The notes beneath the pieces were generated by a model. That model saw nothing but the letters and a program-made list of their open reading frames with translations, was not told the origin of the DNA and made no database searches. Source: Aliiroseovarius lamellibrachiae (GTDB lineage: Bacteria; Pseudomonadota; Alphaproteobacteria; Rhodobacterales; Rhodobacteraceae). Taken from it: a stretch of 64,000 nt of DNA. Shown piece by piece: positions 19,405 through 28,261 of this stretch (position 1 is the stretch's first letter; every line of letters starts with the position of its first letter). The position numbers were made by a program, and so were the translations under genes. The DNA lies in contig NZ_JAHEVJ010000004.1 in assembly GCF_018599245.1 (NCBI RefSeq), forward strand, positions 124,001-188,000, written 5' to 3'.

Positions 19405-20147
19405 TCGAGCTTTCAAACCTTCACAAAGGCTTTGGCCCCAAAAAAGTTCTGGACGGGGTGAACCTGACCATCGAACGTGGCGAAAGCATGGTCATTATCG
19501 GCGGATCCGGCACCGGAAAATCGGTGCTGCTAAAATGCGTTCTCGGCCTTATGATCCAAGATAGCGGGACAATCACGCTTGACGGTGAAGACACGTCAAC
19601 CGTCGAACGGGATGCCTTTTTGGCCCGATTTGGCATGCTCTTTCAAGGCGCTGCGCTTTTTGACAGCTTACCTGTTTGGCAGAACGTCGCCTTTCGCCTG
19701 CTACGCGGATCCCTTGCCCGAACCAGAACGGAAGCCCGCGAAATCGCGATCGAGAAACTGCGCCGTGTCGGATTAACCCCAGATGTGGCAGACCTGTTTC
19801 CCTCCGAACTCTCTGGCGGCATGCAAAAACGTGTGGGCCTTGCCCGTGCCATCGCGGCCGAGCCTGAGATCATCTTTTTTGATGAACCAACCACCGGCCT
19901 TGACCCTATCATGTCCGGCGTCATCAACGACCTGATCCGCGAAATTGTCGAGGAAATGGGCGCAACGGCGATGACAATCACCCATGATATGAGCTCGGTC
20001 CGGGTGATTGCTGACAAGGTTGCGATGCTGCATGCGGGGCGCATTCAATGGGCCGGTCCAGTTGAAAAGATGGATAATTCTGGCGACCCTTATGTTTCAC
20101 AATTTATCAGCGGCTCGGCAGATGGCCCAATTGAGTCCGTGAGATAG
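19401..20147 (+). CDS. mlaF: MlaF-type ABC ATPase of phospholipid transport
   Basis: This 248-residue ATPase subunit energises the MlaE permease. Walker A is GGSGTGKSVLLK, the signature is LSGGMQKRVGLARA, Walker B is IIFFDEPTTGLDPI, and the switch histidine lies in TITHDMSSV. The LGLMIQDSGTI and GMLFQGAALFDSLPVWQNV segments are typical of the MlaF/Mkl group. It is coupled to mlaE by an ATGA overlap. Confidence 0.93.
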   Translation: MIELSNLHKGFGPKKVLDGVNLTIERGESMVIIGGSGTGKSVLLKCVLGLMIQDSGTITLDGEDTSTVERDAFLARFGMLFQGAALFDSLPVWQNVAFRLLRGSLARTRTEAREIAIEKLRRVGLTPDVADLFPSELSGGMQKRVGLARAIAAEPEIIFFDEPTTGLDPIMSGVINDLIREIVEEMGATAMTITHDMSSVRVIADKVAMLHAGRIQWAGPVEKMDNSGDPYVSQFISGSADGPIESVR

Positions 20148-20317
20148 TTTCTGGCCCTCAGAACGATGGCCGCTCTGCTGCCTTTGGGGCTGTCTTCAGG
20201 GCTGCCCTCCGGCGCTCGCCAGACGTAAGACGCCCTATTTGGTCCGAAAAGCATAAACGTCATCAGTCCGCACATGACGCGTTGCAACCACAGGCGCCCT
20301 ACCCCATATCCAAGCTC

Positions 20318-20779
20318 ATGACATATTTACGATACTTGAATCTTGCGCTTCTGATCGCCTTTCCAATTGCGTGGTTTGCCCCACTTCTGCGGGCCGGCCT
20401 AAACCTTCCCTTTTTTGGTCAATCGGAAATCAGCATCATCTCGGGGCTTCAAACCCTTTGGAAAACCGATGTCTTTCTCGCGCTGCTCATCACGTTATTT
20501 GCCATTTTTGCGCCGCTCATAAAAACTCTGGGGCTTGCCCTGATCCAATTTGGTCAGATGCGCCGCAGCGTTCTGCCTGTGTTCAATGTGATGGGCAAAT
20601 TGGCGATGGCGGATATCTTTCTGATTGCGCTTTACGTCGTGGTGGCCAAAGGCGCAGGCATGGCCAGGGTGGATGTGGCGTGGGGTCTGTACCTGTTCAC
20701 CGGCTGCGTCTTAATCTCTTTGGGCATCAGCATGTTGACACAAAAGCGCAGATCCCGACCAAAACCCACCTTGGACTAA
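20318..20779 (+). CDS. Single-domain PqiA-like membrane protein
   Basis: The protein has 153 residues with four hydrophobic segments. The conserved block SVLPVFNVMGKLAMADIFLIAL matches the transmembrane core of paraquat-inducible protein A (PF04403). Only one core is present, and the N-terminal zinc-ribbon cysteines of E. coli PqiA are missing. PqiA partners MCE proteins in envelope lipid homeostasis, so its place after mlaE-mlaF is fitting. ATG 20318 is chosen; the frame is open to a TTG at 20282 but with no ribosome site. Confidence 0.8.
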   Translation: MTYLRYLNLALLIAFPIAWFAPLLRAGLNLPFFGQSEISIISGLQTLWKTDVFLALLITLFAIFAPLIKTLGLALIQFGQMRRSVLPVFNVMGKLAMADIFLIALYVVVAKGAGMARVDVAWGLYLFTGCVLISLGISMLTQKRRSRPKPTLD

Positions 20780-20843
20780 ATTCTGTTCGAATTGCCCCGA
20801 ACCGCCCCTTGCGTGGCGCGCGTCGCTCGGGCAAAACCGGTGC

Positions 20844-22211
20844 ATGGCAAAAACCCAAACGTCTTACAGCTGCAATTCATGTGGCGCCACCTTTACCAAG
20901 TGGTCTGGTCGCTGCGATGGATGCGGCGAATGGAACTCGATTGTCGAAGACAAGCCCCTGTCATCTGGACCAGCGTCTAAATCGCTGGGCGCAAGCCGGG
21001 GCAAAGGGCTGAGCCTGACGGATCTATCGACAGAAGAAGCGCCACCACAGCGGACAATCTGCGGCATGTCCGAACTTGACCGCGTCTTGGGCGGTGGCTT
21101 GGTGCCAGGATCGGCGATACTCGTTGGTGGGGATCCCGGCATCGGCAAGTCGACTTTGTTGCTTCAGGCGGCCGCTAGGTTTTCCAATTCCGGGCTTGAT
21201 ACAATCTATATCTCAGGTGAAGAGGCCGCCGCTCAGGTACGGATGCGCGCCCAACGGCTTGGTCTGACCGATGCTCCCGTGCGGCTCGCGGCAGACACAA
21301 ATCTTCGCAACATCCTGACAACACTGGATGCCGAACGTCCGCAACTCGCGATTATTGATTCGATCCAAACCATGTGGGCAGACAATGTCGACAGCGCACC
21401 AGGCTCCGTTAGTCAGGTGCGCGCCGCCGCACATGAACTAACGACCTTTGCAAAAACACGCGGCATTTCCGTTGTTTTGGTGGGGCATGTCACGAAAGAC
21501 GGTCAAATTGCGGGGCCACGCGTTGTAGAGCATATGGTCGATACCGTGCTTTATTTCGAAGGCGAGCGTGGCCATCAGTTCCGCATTCTTCGGGCCGTCA
21601 AAAACCGCTTTGGCCCGGCCGATGAAATTGGCGTGTTTGAAATGACTGGCGGCGGTCTGTCCGAAGTCCTCAACCCCTCTGCGCTTTTCCTGTCTGACCG
21701 TGAAGAACCTGCACCGGGCAGCGTCGTGTTTGCCGGAATTGAAGGCACTCGCCCCGTGTTGGTTGAGTTTCAGGCCCTCGTCGCCCCCTCGCCGCATTCG
21801 CAACCACGACGGTCAGTCTTGGGCTGGGACGGCGGGCGACTAGCGATGATCTTGGCCGTGCTAGAAGCCCGGTGTGGCATCCCCTTTGCTGGCCTTGATG
21901 TCTATCTAAACGTTGCTGGCGGAATGAAAGTTTCTGACCCCGCCGCCGACCTTGCTGTGGCAGCGGCGCTACTGTCTGCACGCGAGGATGCTTCTCTCCC
22001 CAAGGACACTGTGGTTTTTGGGGAAATTAGTCTATCAGGGGCGCTGCGCCCGGTCGGGCAAACAGAAAATCGGTTGAAAGAAGCGCAAAAACTTGGTTTC
22101 ACCTCTGTCATCGCGCCTGCGCGCAGTAAGACGGGGTCTGATCCGGGAATAGGCGTACAGAAAATGACGGACCTTGCTGGGTTCGTTGGTGAAATATTCG
22201 GGGCGGGCTAG
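20844..22211 (+). CDS. radA: DNA repair protein RadA
   Basis: RadA is an ATP-dependent branch-migration protein acting in recombination. In the 455-residue protein the N-terminal four-cysteine zinc finger is YSCNSCGATFTKWSGRCDGC. The RecA-like domain has Walker A GGDPGIGKSTLLLQ and Walker B LAIIDSIQTM, and the RadA-specific KNRFG follows. The C-terminal Lon-protease-like domain (LDVYLNVAGGMKV) lacks a protease active site, as usual. It is followed by cvpA after 35 bp. Confidence 0.96.
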   Translation: MAKTQTSYSCNSCGATFTKWSGRCDGCGEWNSIVEDKPLSSGPASKSLGASRGKGLSLTDLSTEEAPPQRTICGMSELDRVLGGGLVPGSAILVGGDPGIGKSTLLLQAAARFSNSGLDTIYISGEEAAAQVRMRAQRLGLTDAPVRLAADTNLRNILTTLDAERPQLAIIDSIQTMWADNVDSAPGSVSQVRAAAHELTTFAKTRGISVVLVGHVTKDGQIAGPRVVEHMVDTVLYFEGERGHQFRILRAVKNRFGPADEIGVFEMTGGGLSEVLNPSALFLSDREEPAPGSVVFAGIEGTRPVLVEFQALVAPSPHSQPRRSVLGWDGGRLAMILAVLEARCGIPFAGLDVYLNVAGGMKVSDPAADLAVAAALLSAREDASLPKDTVVFGEISLSGALRPVGQTENRLKEAQKLGFTSVIAPARSKTGSDPGIGVQKMTDLAGFVGEIFGAG

Positions 22212-22246
22212 TCCCATAAAAATTTGGCGAAAGGTCGGAGAGACAG

Positions 22247-22810
22247 ATGGAAGCCTTTACACTTGTCGACGGAATTGTTGCTGCGGTGATTTTAATCTCG
22301 GCAATCTTGGCCTATTCGCGCGGATTTGTCCGCGAAGGCATGTCGATTATTGGTTGGGTTGCTGCGGCAATTCTGGCCTATATGTTTGCCCCGAAAGCGG
22401 TGCCATTGATCAAAGAGATCCCGGTTTTACGTGATTTCATCGCGGACAGTTGCGAACTTTCAATGATTGCGGCCTTTGCTGGGGTCTTCGCCCTTGCCTT
22501 GGTGGTCGTGTCGGTCTTCACGCCCCTCTTCTCGTCAGCCATTCAACGCTCTGCACTCGGCGGGCTGGATCAGGCGCTGGGATTTGTCTTTGGCGTGTTG
22601 CGCGGACTTTTGCTCGTGGCCATCGCCCTTGTGGTTTATGACCGCGTCGTGACCACCGACACCCTTCCAATGGTCGACAATTCACGCACCGCAAAAATCT
22701 TTGCCCGGACCCAAGACCGGATCAATGAACAAATCCCCGAAGACGCGCCAGGTTGGATCGTCGGACGATACGAAGATCTGGTCGGAAGCTGCACAGCCAG
22801 CACCGAATAA
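22247..22810 (+). CDS. cvpA: CvpA family membrane protein
   Basis: The protein has 187 residues with four hydrophobic helices (from FTLVDGIVAAVILISAILAY and SRGFVREGMSIIGWVAAAI onward). SRGFVREG is the CvpA signature. In enterobacteria CvpA lies upstream of purF and affects colicin V production and envelope stress tolerance; here too purF follows, 158 bp downstream, beyond a terminator. It probably belongs to the radA transcript. Confidence 0.92.
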   Translation: MEAFTLVDGIVAAVILISAILAYSRGFVREGMSIIGWVAAAILAYMFAPKAVPLIKEIPVLRDFIADSCELSMIAAFAGVFALALVVVSVFTPLFSSAIQRSALGGLDQALGFVFGVLRGLLLVAIALVVYDRVVTTDTLPMVDNSRTAKIFARTQDRINEQIPEDAPGWIVGRYEDLVGSCTASTE

Positions 22811-22820
22811 AACGAATTCC

Positions 22821-22860
22821 AAACGCGCCGCACATTAAATTGTCGGCGCGTTTGTTCTTT
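22821..22860 (+). terminator. Terminator between cvpA and purF
   Basis: A perfect 10-bp stem AAACGCGCCG / CGGCGCGTTT with a 13-base loop is followed by GTTCTTTTCC. Confidence 0.75.
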
Positions 22861-22968
22861 TCCAAGTCTGCGTGCCAAAAATCACCTGCTAAATTGTGAT
22901 AGTTTAATGACAGCCGGGCATTCTGAGACTATGAGGATGCCAACGCCACGGAATCGGAGCGCTTTCCC

Positions 22969-24453
22969 ATGACCACCTCGCCCGCCGCCATCCCCTCGAC
23001 CTATTACGCGCATCCATTGGATGACGATAAGCTGAAGGAGGAATGCGGCGTCTTTGGCGTCATCGGTCTAAAAGACGCATCCAACTTCGTTGCTCTTGGG
23101 TTGCACGCGCTGCAACACCGCGGGCAAGAAGCCGGTGGGATCGTTTGTCACGATCCGGACGAAGGTTTTAATTCCGCACGCCGCTTTGGCTATGTTCGAG
23201 ACAATTTCACCAAAGAAAGTGTGATGAAAACGCTGCCCGGCCCAATCGCGATCGGCCATGTGCGATATTCCACAGCAGGTTCAAAAGGCGCGGTCATCCG
23301 CGACGTTCAACCCTTTTTTGGCGAGTTTTCAATGGGTGGGGCAGCGATTGCCCATAATGGCAACATCACCAACGCGGTGGCATTGCGCAAAGAACTGGTC
23401 GAACACGGTTCCATTTTTCAATCCTCATCCGACAGCGAGTGCATCATCCACCTGATGGCACGTAGCCTGCAGCGCAACATCCCTGAGCGGATGGAAGATG
23501 CGCTGCGCCGGGTCGAAGGCGCCTTTTCGGTGGTCGCCATGACGCGTACCAAACTGATGGGGGTGCGTGATCCACATGGCGTGCGTCCACTGGTTTTGGG
23601 GCGTTTGGGTGAGGGCTGGGTTCTCAGTTCAGAAAGCTGCGCACTTGATATCATTGGGGCTGAATTGATCCGAGAAATTGAACCGGGCGAAATGGTGGTG
23701 ATTTCGGCGGATGGCTCTGTCGACAGCAGCTTTCCATTCCGCCCGCAACCATCAAAGTTCTGCATTTTCGAACACGTCTATTTTTCCCGCCCCGACAGCA
23801 TTTATGGCGGGCGGTCAGTCTATGAAACCCGCCGTCAAATCGGTGTGGAGCTTGCGCGCGAAAACCCTGTTGATGCCGATCTGGTTTGCCCCGTCCCTGA
23901 CAGCGGCACCCCCGCCGCCATCGGCTTTAGCCAGGAAAGCGGCATCCCCTATGCAATGGGCATCATCCGCAATCAATATATGGGTCGTACCTTTATCGAA
24001 CCCACAGAATCCATCCGCAATATGGGGGTGCGCCTGAAGCTGAACGTGAACCGTGCGCTGATCAAAGGCAAACGAGTGATTTTGGTGGATGATAGTGTTG
24101 TGCGCGGCACAACCACGCGCAAAATCAAGAATATGTTCTTGGATGCTGGTGCCGCCGAGGTCCATTTCCGCATCGCATCCCCGCCCACGGCATGGCCGTG
24201 TTTTTATGGCGTCGACACGCCCGAGCGCGAGAAACTTCTGGCGGCAACCATGACCGAAGATGAAATGTGTGACCACCTTAAGGTCGACAGCTTGAAATTC
24301 ATCTCACTTGACGGGCTATACCGCGCGGTTGGTCAAGCTGAAGGCCGCAACAAAGAATGTCCGCAATATTGCGATGCCTGTTTCTCGGGCGAGTATCCGG
24401 TCACACCCTCAGACAAGATTGAACAAGGGTTTCAGATGGCCGCAGCCGAGTAA
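22969..24453 (+). CDS. purF: Amidophosphoribosyltransferase
   Basis: PurF catalyses the first committed step of purine synthesis, making phosphoribosylamine from PRPP and glutamine. In the 494-residue protein the class-II glutaminase nucleophile is Cys26 (EECGVFGV), which needs removal of a 25-residue propeptide. The PRPP-binding loop is VILVDDSVVRGTTTRK. Cysteines in KFCIFEHVYF and at the C-terminus (YCDACFSGEYP) match the ligand positions of Fe-S-containing (Bacillus-type) PurF. It is transcribed on its own after cvpA. Confidence 0.96.
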   Translation: MTTSPAAIPSTYYAHPLDDDKLKEECGVFGVIGLKDASNFVALGLHALQHRGQEAGGIVCHDPDEGFNSARRFGYVRDNFTKESVMKTLPGPIAIGHVRYSTAGSKGAVIRDVQPFFGEFSMGGAAIAHNGNITNAVALRKELVEHGSIFQSSSDSECIIHLMARSLQRNIPERMEDALRRVEGAFSVVAMTRTKLMGVRDPHGVRPLVLGRLGEGWVLSSESCALDIIGAELIREIEPGEMVVISADGSVDSSFPFRPQPSKFCIFEHVYFSRPDSIYGGRSVYETRRQIGVELARENPVDADLVCPVPDSGTPAAIGFSQESGIPYAMGIIRNQYMGRTFIEPTESIRNMGVRLKLNVNRALIKGKRVILVDDSVVRGTTTRKIKNMFLDAGAAEVHFRIASPPTAWPCFYGVDTPEREKLLAATMTEDEMCDHLKVDSLKFISLDGLYRAVGQAEGRNKECPQYCDACFSGEYPVTPSDKIEQGFQMAAAE

Positions 24454-24511
24454 AGCTGTCGCAGATAAACGTATTCGTCTTGTGCTGTCCGCCTTTGGAT
24501 GAAAGACCCAA

Positions 24512-25168
24512 ATGATGAATGAAGCTAAAAAAATTGCCCTCGTAACCGGTGCATCCCGTGGCCTTGGCGCCGCGTTGGCGCTGGAGCTGTCAAAAACCCA
24601 TCATGTGATGGCCGTTGCCCGCACAACTGGCGCATTAGAAGAGCTGGATGACAAAATCCAGGCAATCGGCGGCAGCGCGACGCTTGCCCCTATGGATATC
24701 ACCGACAAGGGTGCAATGGCGCATCTGTGCCGATCCATCCATGACCGATGGGGCGGCGTGGATATTTGGGCCCACACAGCGATCTATGGCCCTGCCATGA
24801 TGCCCACCCCGGATCTTGATGACAAAGGGTGGAAACGTGCGATGGACTTGAATGTCGAAGCCACACGCAACCTTATTTTCATGCTCAATCCGCTATTGTC
24901 CGACAGCAGCACGGCACTGTTTTTCCACGATGATCATGCCGGTGAAAAATACTTCGCAGGCTATGGCGCGACCAAAGCGGCACAAATGGCATTGGTGGGG
25001 TCCTGGGCCGCGGAAACCACCAAACTCGGCCCTAACGTTGTCATCACCAGCCCAAAGCCACTTGCTACATCCATGCGCACACGGTTTTTCCCGGGCGAAG
25101 ATCGGTCGGTTTTGGCCCGCGTCGAAGATGAAGCGCTTAGACTTTTGCAAGATGCCGGCCTGCGCTAA
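24512..25168 (+). CDS. Short-chain dehydrogenase/reductase
   Basis: This 218-residue SDR has the Rossmann motif TGASRGLGAALALEL. Unusually, the NNAG position reads AHTAIYG, and the catalytic serine region reads ALFFHDDHAGEKYFAGYGATKAA: Tyr and Lys are in place (GYGATKAA) but no serine stands at the usual point. It may be an atypical or inactive member. Downstream of purF by 58 bp, it may be co-transcribed with it. The substrate is unknown. Two adjacent ATG codons (24512, 24515) are possible starts. Confidence 0.8.
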   Translation: MMNEAKKIALVTGASRGLGAALALELSKTHHVMAVARTTGALEELDDKIQAIGGSATLAPMDITDKGAMAHLCRSIHDRWGGVDIWAHTAIYGPAMMPTPDLDDKGWKRAMDLNVEATRNLIFMLNPLLSDSSTALFFHDDHAGEKYFAGYGATKAAQMALVGSWAAETTKLGPNVVITSPKPLATSMRTRFFPGEDRSVLARVEDEALRLLQDAGLR

Positions 25169-25387
25169 GTGCCAATACCAGCCGCCGGTTGGGACAATCA
25201 GATACGCGAGCGCAGTCGCCTTTGCTCGGGGCGGCACGCTCTCGTTTTGAGGCGCCGATCAGATCGGGATCACGCCGAAGTACCAATGCAGCCTTAGCCA
25301 TGAATTAGAAACCATTTGCCGCCCCATTCCACCTGCCCTATTGAAGAGAGGAACACTGATTTCATTGGGCAATAGACGGGACAAGAC

Positions 25388-26173
25388 ATGCGCATCCTCA
25401 TCACAAATGACGACGGCATCAATGCTCCTGGCTTAAAGGTTGCGGAACAGATCGCTGCTGAAATTGCTGGCCCAGACGGTGAGGTTTGGACCGTTGCACC
25501 CGCCTTTGAGCAATCCGGGGTTGGCCACTGTATTTCCTACACGCACCCGTTTATGGTGGCACAGCATGGCCCACGCAGATTTGCCGCTGAGGGCAGCCCA
25601 GCTGACTGTGTTTTGGCCGCATTGCACCACGTTCTTCCCGCGCGTCCCGACCTTGTGATATCCGGGGTAAACCGGGGCAATAACTCTGCCGAAAATGCTT
25701 TATATTCAGGCACCTTAGGCGCAGCAATGGAGGCCGCGCTACAAGGTCTTCCCGCCATCGCCCTCTCCCAATACATGGGCAAAGGTACAGCTGAGTTGGA
25801 CAGTGTCTTTGACGCCGCGATCGGGCATGGCGCGGACATCGTCCAAAAGCTTTTACAAAACGCACCGTGGGATAAAACTGAAAACTATCAGATCTTTTAC
25901 AACGTGAATTTTCCGCCCATCGCGGCCGAGCTGGTCAAAGGGGTGCGTGCCTGCCCGCAAGGTTGGCGGCATGATGCCATCTTTTCAGCGGTCCCCCACC
26001 AAAGCCCATCTGGCCGTCAATTTCTGTGGATCAAAGGTGGCCCACAAGCAACGCCGTCCGATCCTGAGATGGACGTGACGCGCAACCTCGAGGGATATGT
26101 GTCTGTGACGCCAATGCGTGCGGATCTCACCGCGCATGACCATCTGCAACAGGTTAAGGACCTCTTTTCATGA
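25388..26173 (+). CDS. surE: 5'-nucleotidase SurE
   Basis: SurE is a metal-dependent nucleoside monophosphate phosphatase. In the 261-residue protein, [15 protein letters not shown] carries the metal-binding Asp pair, and [25 protein letters not shown] holds the conserved Asn/Ser ligands. Its stop overlaps the start of pcm (ATGA). The surE-pcm-nlpD order is the same as in enterobacteria, where it belongs to stationary-phase survival functions. Confidence 0.96.
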   Translation: MRILITNDDGINAPGLKVAEQIAAEIAGPDGEVWTVAPAFEQSGVGHCISYTHPFMVAQHGPRRFAAEGSPADCVLAALHHVLPARPDLVISGVNRGNNSAENALYSGTLGAAMEAALQGLPAIALSQYMGKGTAELDSVFDAAIGHGADIVQKLLQNAPWDKTENYQIFYNVNFPPIAAELVKGVRACPQGWRHDAIFSAVPHQSPSGRQFLWIKGGPQATPSDPEMDVTRNLEGYVSVTPMRADLTAHDHLQQVKDLFS

Positions 26174-26823
26174 CCGAACCGGACACCTCAGATGCAGAAC
26201 GGAAAATGCAATTTCTCTTTGCCCTGCGGTCCAAGGGTGTAACGGATCCACGCGTCCTTACCGCGATGGAAGAAATTGATCGTGGCCCATTTGTACGCGG
26301 CATTTTTACCGGGCGCGCTTACGAAGACATGCCCTTGCCGATTGCCTGTGGTCAAACCATTTCGCAACCCTCTGTGGTTGGGTTGATGACGCAGGCCGCG
26401 CAAATCACACCGCGCGACAAAGTGCTCGAAATTGGAACTGGATCTGGGTACCAGGCGGCAATCCTCTCGCGCCTTGCACGGCGCGTATACACCATTGATC
26501 GTCATCGCCGATTGGTCCGGGAAGCGCGCCAGATATTTGAAGCCATGGATTTGCATAATATCACCCCCATGACGGGCGACGGATCGCGTGGATTGCCCGA
26601 TCAAGCCCCCTTTGATCGCATCATCGTCACCGCCGCCGCTGAAGATCCCCCCGGCCCCCTCTTGGCCCAGCTCGCCATTGGCGGTATTATGATTGTACCA
26701 GTGGGGCAATCGGACGCCGTACAAAGCCTGATCAAGGTCACGCGCCACGAAGACAGGGTCGAATATGACGAGCTCCTGCCAGTGCGTTTTGTGCCATTGC
26801 TGGAAGGGTTAGGACAAGAATAG
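26170..26823 (+). CDS. pcm: Protein-L-isoaspartate O-methyltransferase
   Basis: Pcm repairs isoaspartyl damage in proteins using S-adenosylmethionine. The 217-residue protein has [20 protein letters not shown], the SAM-binding [16 protein letters not shown] and the later [11 protein letters not shown] with GGIMIVPVG. It is translationally coupled to surE. Confidence 0.96.
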   Translation: MTEPDTSDAERKMQFLFALRSKGVTDPRVLTAMEEIDRGPFVRGIFTGRAYEDMPLPIACGQTISQPSVVGLMTQAAQITPRDKVLEIGTGSGYQAAILSRLARRVYTIDRHRRLVREARQIFEAMDLHNITPMTGDGSRGLPDQAPFDRIIVTAAAEDPPGPLLAQLAIGGIMIVPVGQSDAVQSLIKVTRHEDRVEYDELLPVRFVPLLEGLGQE

Positions 26824-26952
26824 CGCCGAGAAAATCGGCCAATGACAACGCCCCAAGGGCCACGGAAAGATCCCAAAGAGGATCACCAAACAATGCCCGA
26901 GCAGGGCAAAAACAGTTGGCCCGGCCGACTTACGACTTGAGGAACACGAGCT

Positions 26953-28104
26953 ATGCAACTGATTTCCACGACATTTCTACGTGGCGTCCCTATTTTAGCC
27001 ACGCTGACCATCCTTGGCGCCTGTTCGGACGGGTTTGATTTGGATCTGCGCCGATTTGCCGATGGCGGCTTATCCACAACGCAGGCGGCTCAAAACGCCC
27101 AAACGGCCAAACGTCCGAGCCCAGACACCCGCGGCATCATCTCTTACCCTGGCTACCAGGTTGCCCTCGCAAGGCGCGGGGACACCGTGGCCCAAGTGGC
27201 TGAACGTATCGGTGTCCCGGCGGCTGAACTGGCCCGCTATAATGGTATCGCCGCCGACAGTGTCTTGCGAAAAGACGAGCTTTTGGCCCTGCCTCGACGT
27301 GTGCAAGAGCCAGCGACCGGCGTGATTCAGCCCAAGGATACCATCGACATTCAAACCCTCGCGGGGGACGCGATTGAGCGTGCGCCGATCGCCGTCACCT
27401 CGACAGCCAAACCAACAACCAAACAATCTGGATCAGAGCCGCTTCGTCATCGGGTAGAACGCGGCGAAACAGCGTATTCCGTGGCGCGGCTTTACGGTGT
27501 GTCCGTGAGGTCACTGGCAGAATGGAATGGGCTAGGCGCGAGTTTAACAGTCCGAGAAGGGCAGCATCTGTTGATCCCGATAAAACTGGAAAGCCCAAGC
27601 CGCAGCACCGGCATTAGCCAACCAGGAGAGGGCAGTAGCACGCCGACGCCACCTTCTGCTGCGCAACCTTTGCCAGATGAAAAGGCGGTGCCTCGCAAGC
27701 CCGAAGAAAAACCCGCCTCGCCTGCATTGGAAGCCACACGAACGGCAGCCTCTGCTGCTAAAATGTCCCTGCCCGTGCCCGGCAAAGTCACCAGCCTTTT
27801 TGACGCAGACAAGGCGGGCTATATCTTGATTTCAGCCAAGCCAGGGACCCCGGTAAAAGCGGCCGCAAGCGGAACGGTTCGACTTGTCTCAAAAGATGTC
27901 GAGGGCGAACAGATTGTGGTCATTGACCATGGCAACAACACCCAGACAGCGTATAGTTTTGTTGATGGCATCAATGTTGCAAAGGGGCAGAAAGTGAAGC
28001 GCGGTGAGCAGATCGCAAAAGCCACGAAAAACCAATATAATGCTATTCAGTTTTTGGTATTCAAAGGGACTGATCCGGTTGATCCGATGCCTTACCTAAA
28101 CTAA
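26953..28104 (+). CDS. NlpD-like lipoprotein with two LysM domains and degenerate LytM domain
   Basis: This is a 383-residue lipoprotein (signal to about residue 23, lipobox LGAC). Two LysM peptidoglycan-binding modules follow (about residues 65-110, starting VALARRGDTVAQVAERIG, and 160-205, HRVERGETAYSVARLYG), then a Pro/Ser/Glu-rich linker and a C-terminal M23/LytM fold. The M23 zinc ligands are missing: the HxxxD region reads FDADKAGYI and the HxH region reads AIQFLVF. As in E. coli NlpD and EnvC, it should therefore activate an amidase rather than cut itself. It follows surE-pcm, matching the enterobacterial order. Confidence 0.9.
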   Translation: MQLISTTFLRGVPILATLTILGACSDGFDLDLRRFADGGLSTTQAAQNAQTAKRPSPDTRGIISYPGYQVALARRGDTVAQVAERIGVPAAELARYNGIAADSVLRKDELLALPRRVQEPATGVIQPKDTIDIQTLAGDAIERAPIAVTSTAKPTTKQSGSEPLRHRVERGETAYSVARLYGVSVRSLAEWNGLGASLTVREGQHLLIPIKLESPSRSTGISQPGEGSSTPTPPSAAQPLPDEKAVPRKPEEKPASPALEATRTAASAAKMSLPVPGKVTSLFDADKAGYILISAKPGTPVKAAASGTVRLVSKDVEGEQIVVIDHGNNTQTAYSFVDGINVAKGQKVKRGEQIAKATKNQYNAIQFLVFKGTDPVDPMPYLN

Positions 28105-28223
28105 AGTCTGCGCCGTTTTCTTTGAAGCATAGGTCATTGCTTTTCGCGGTGAATGTCGGGAACAGGAACCTGTCCTTCGCTGGAACCAATCAAATAGTCT
28201 GTTTGATTTGGACCGACACATCA

Positions 28224-28251
28224 AAAAGGCCACCCAACCGGGTGGCCTTTT
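28224..28251. terminator. Bidirectional terminator between nlpD-like gene and der
   Basis: The near-perfect stem AAAAGGCCACCC / GGGTGGCCTTTT with an AACC loop is flanked by A and T runs, between convergent genes. It works for both strands by sequence. Confidence 0.88.
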
Positions 28252-28261
28252 CTGTGTGGGG

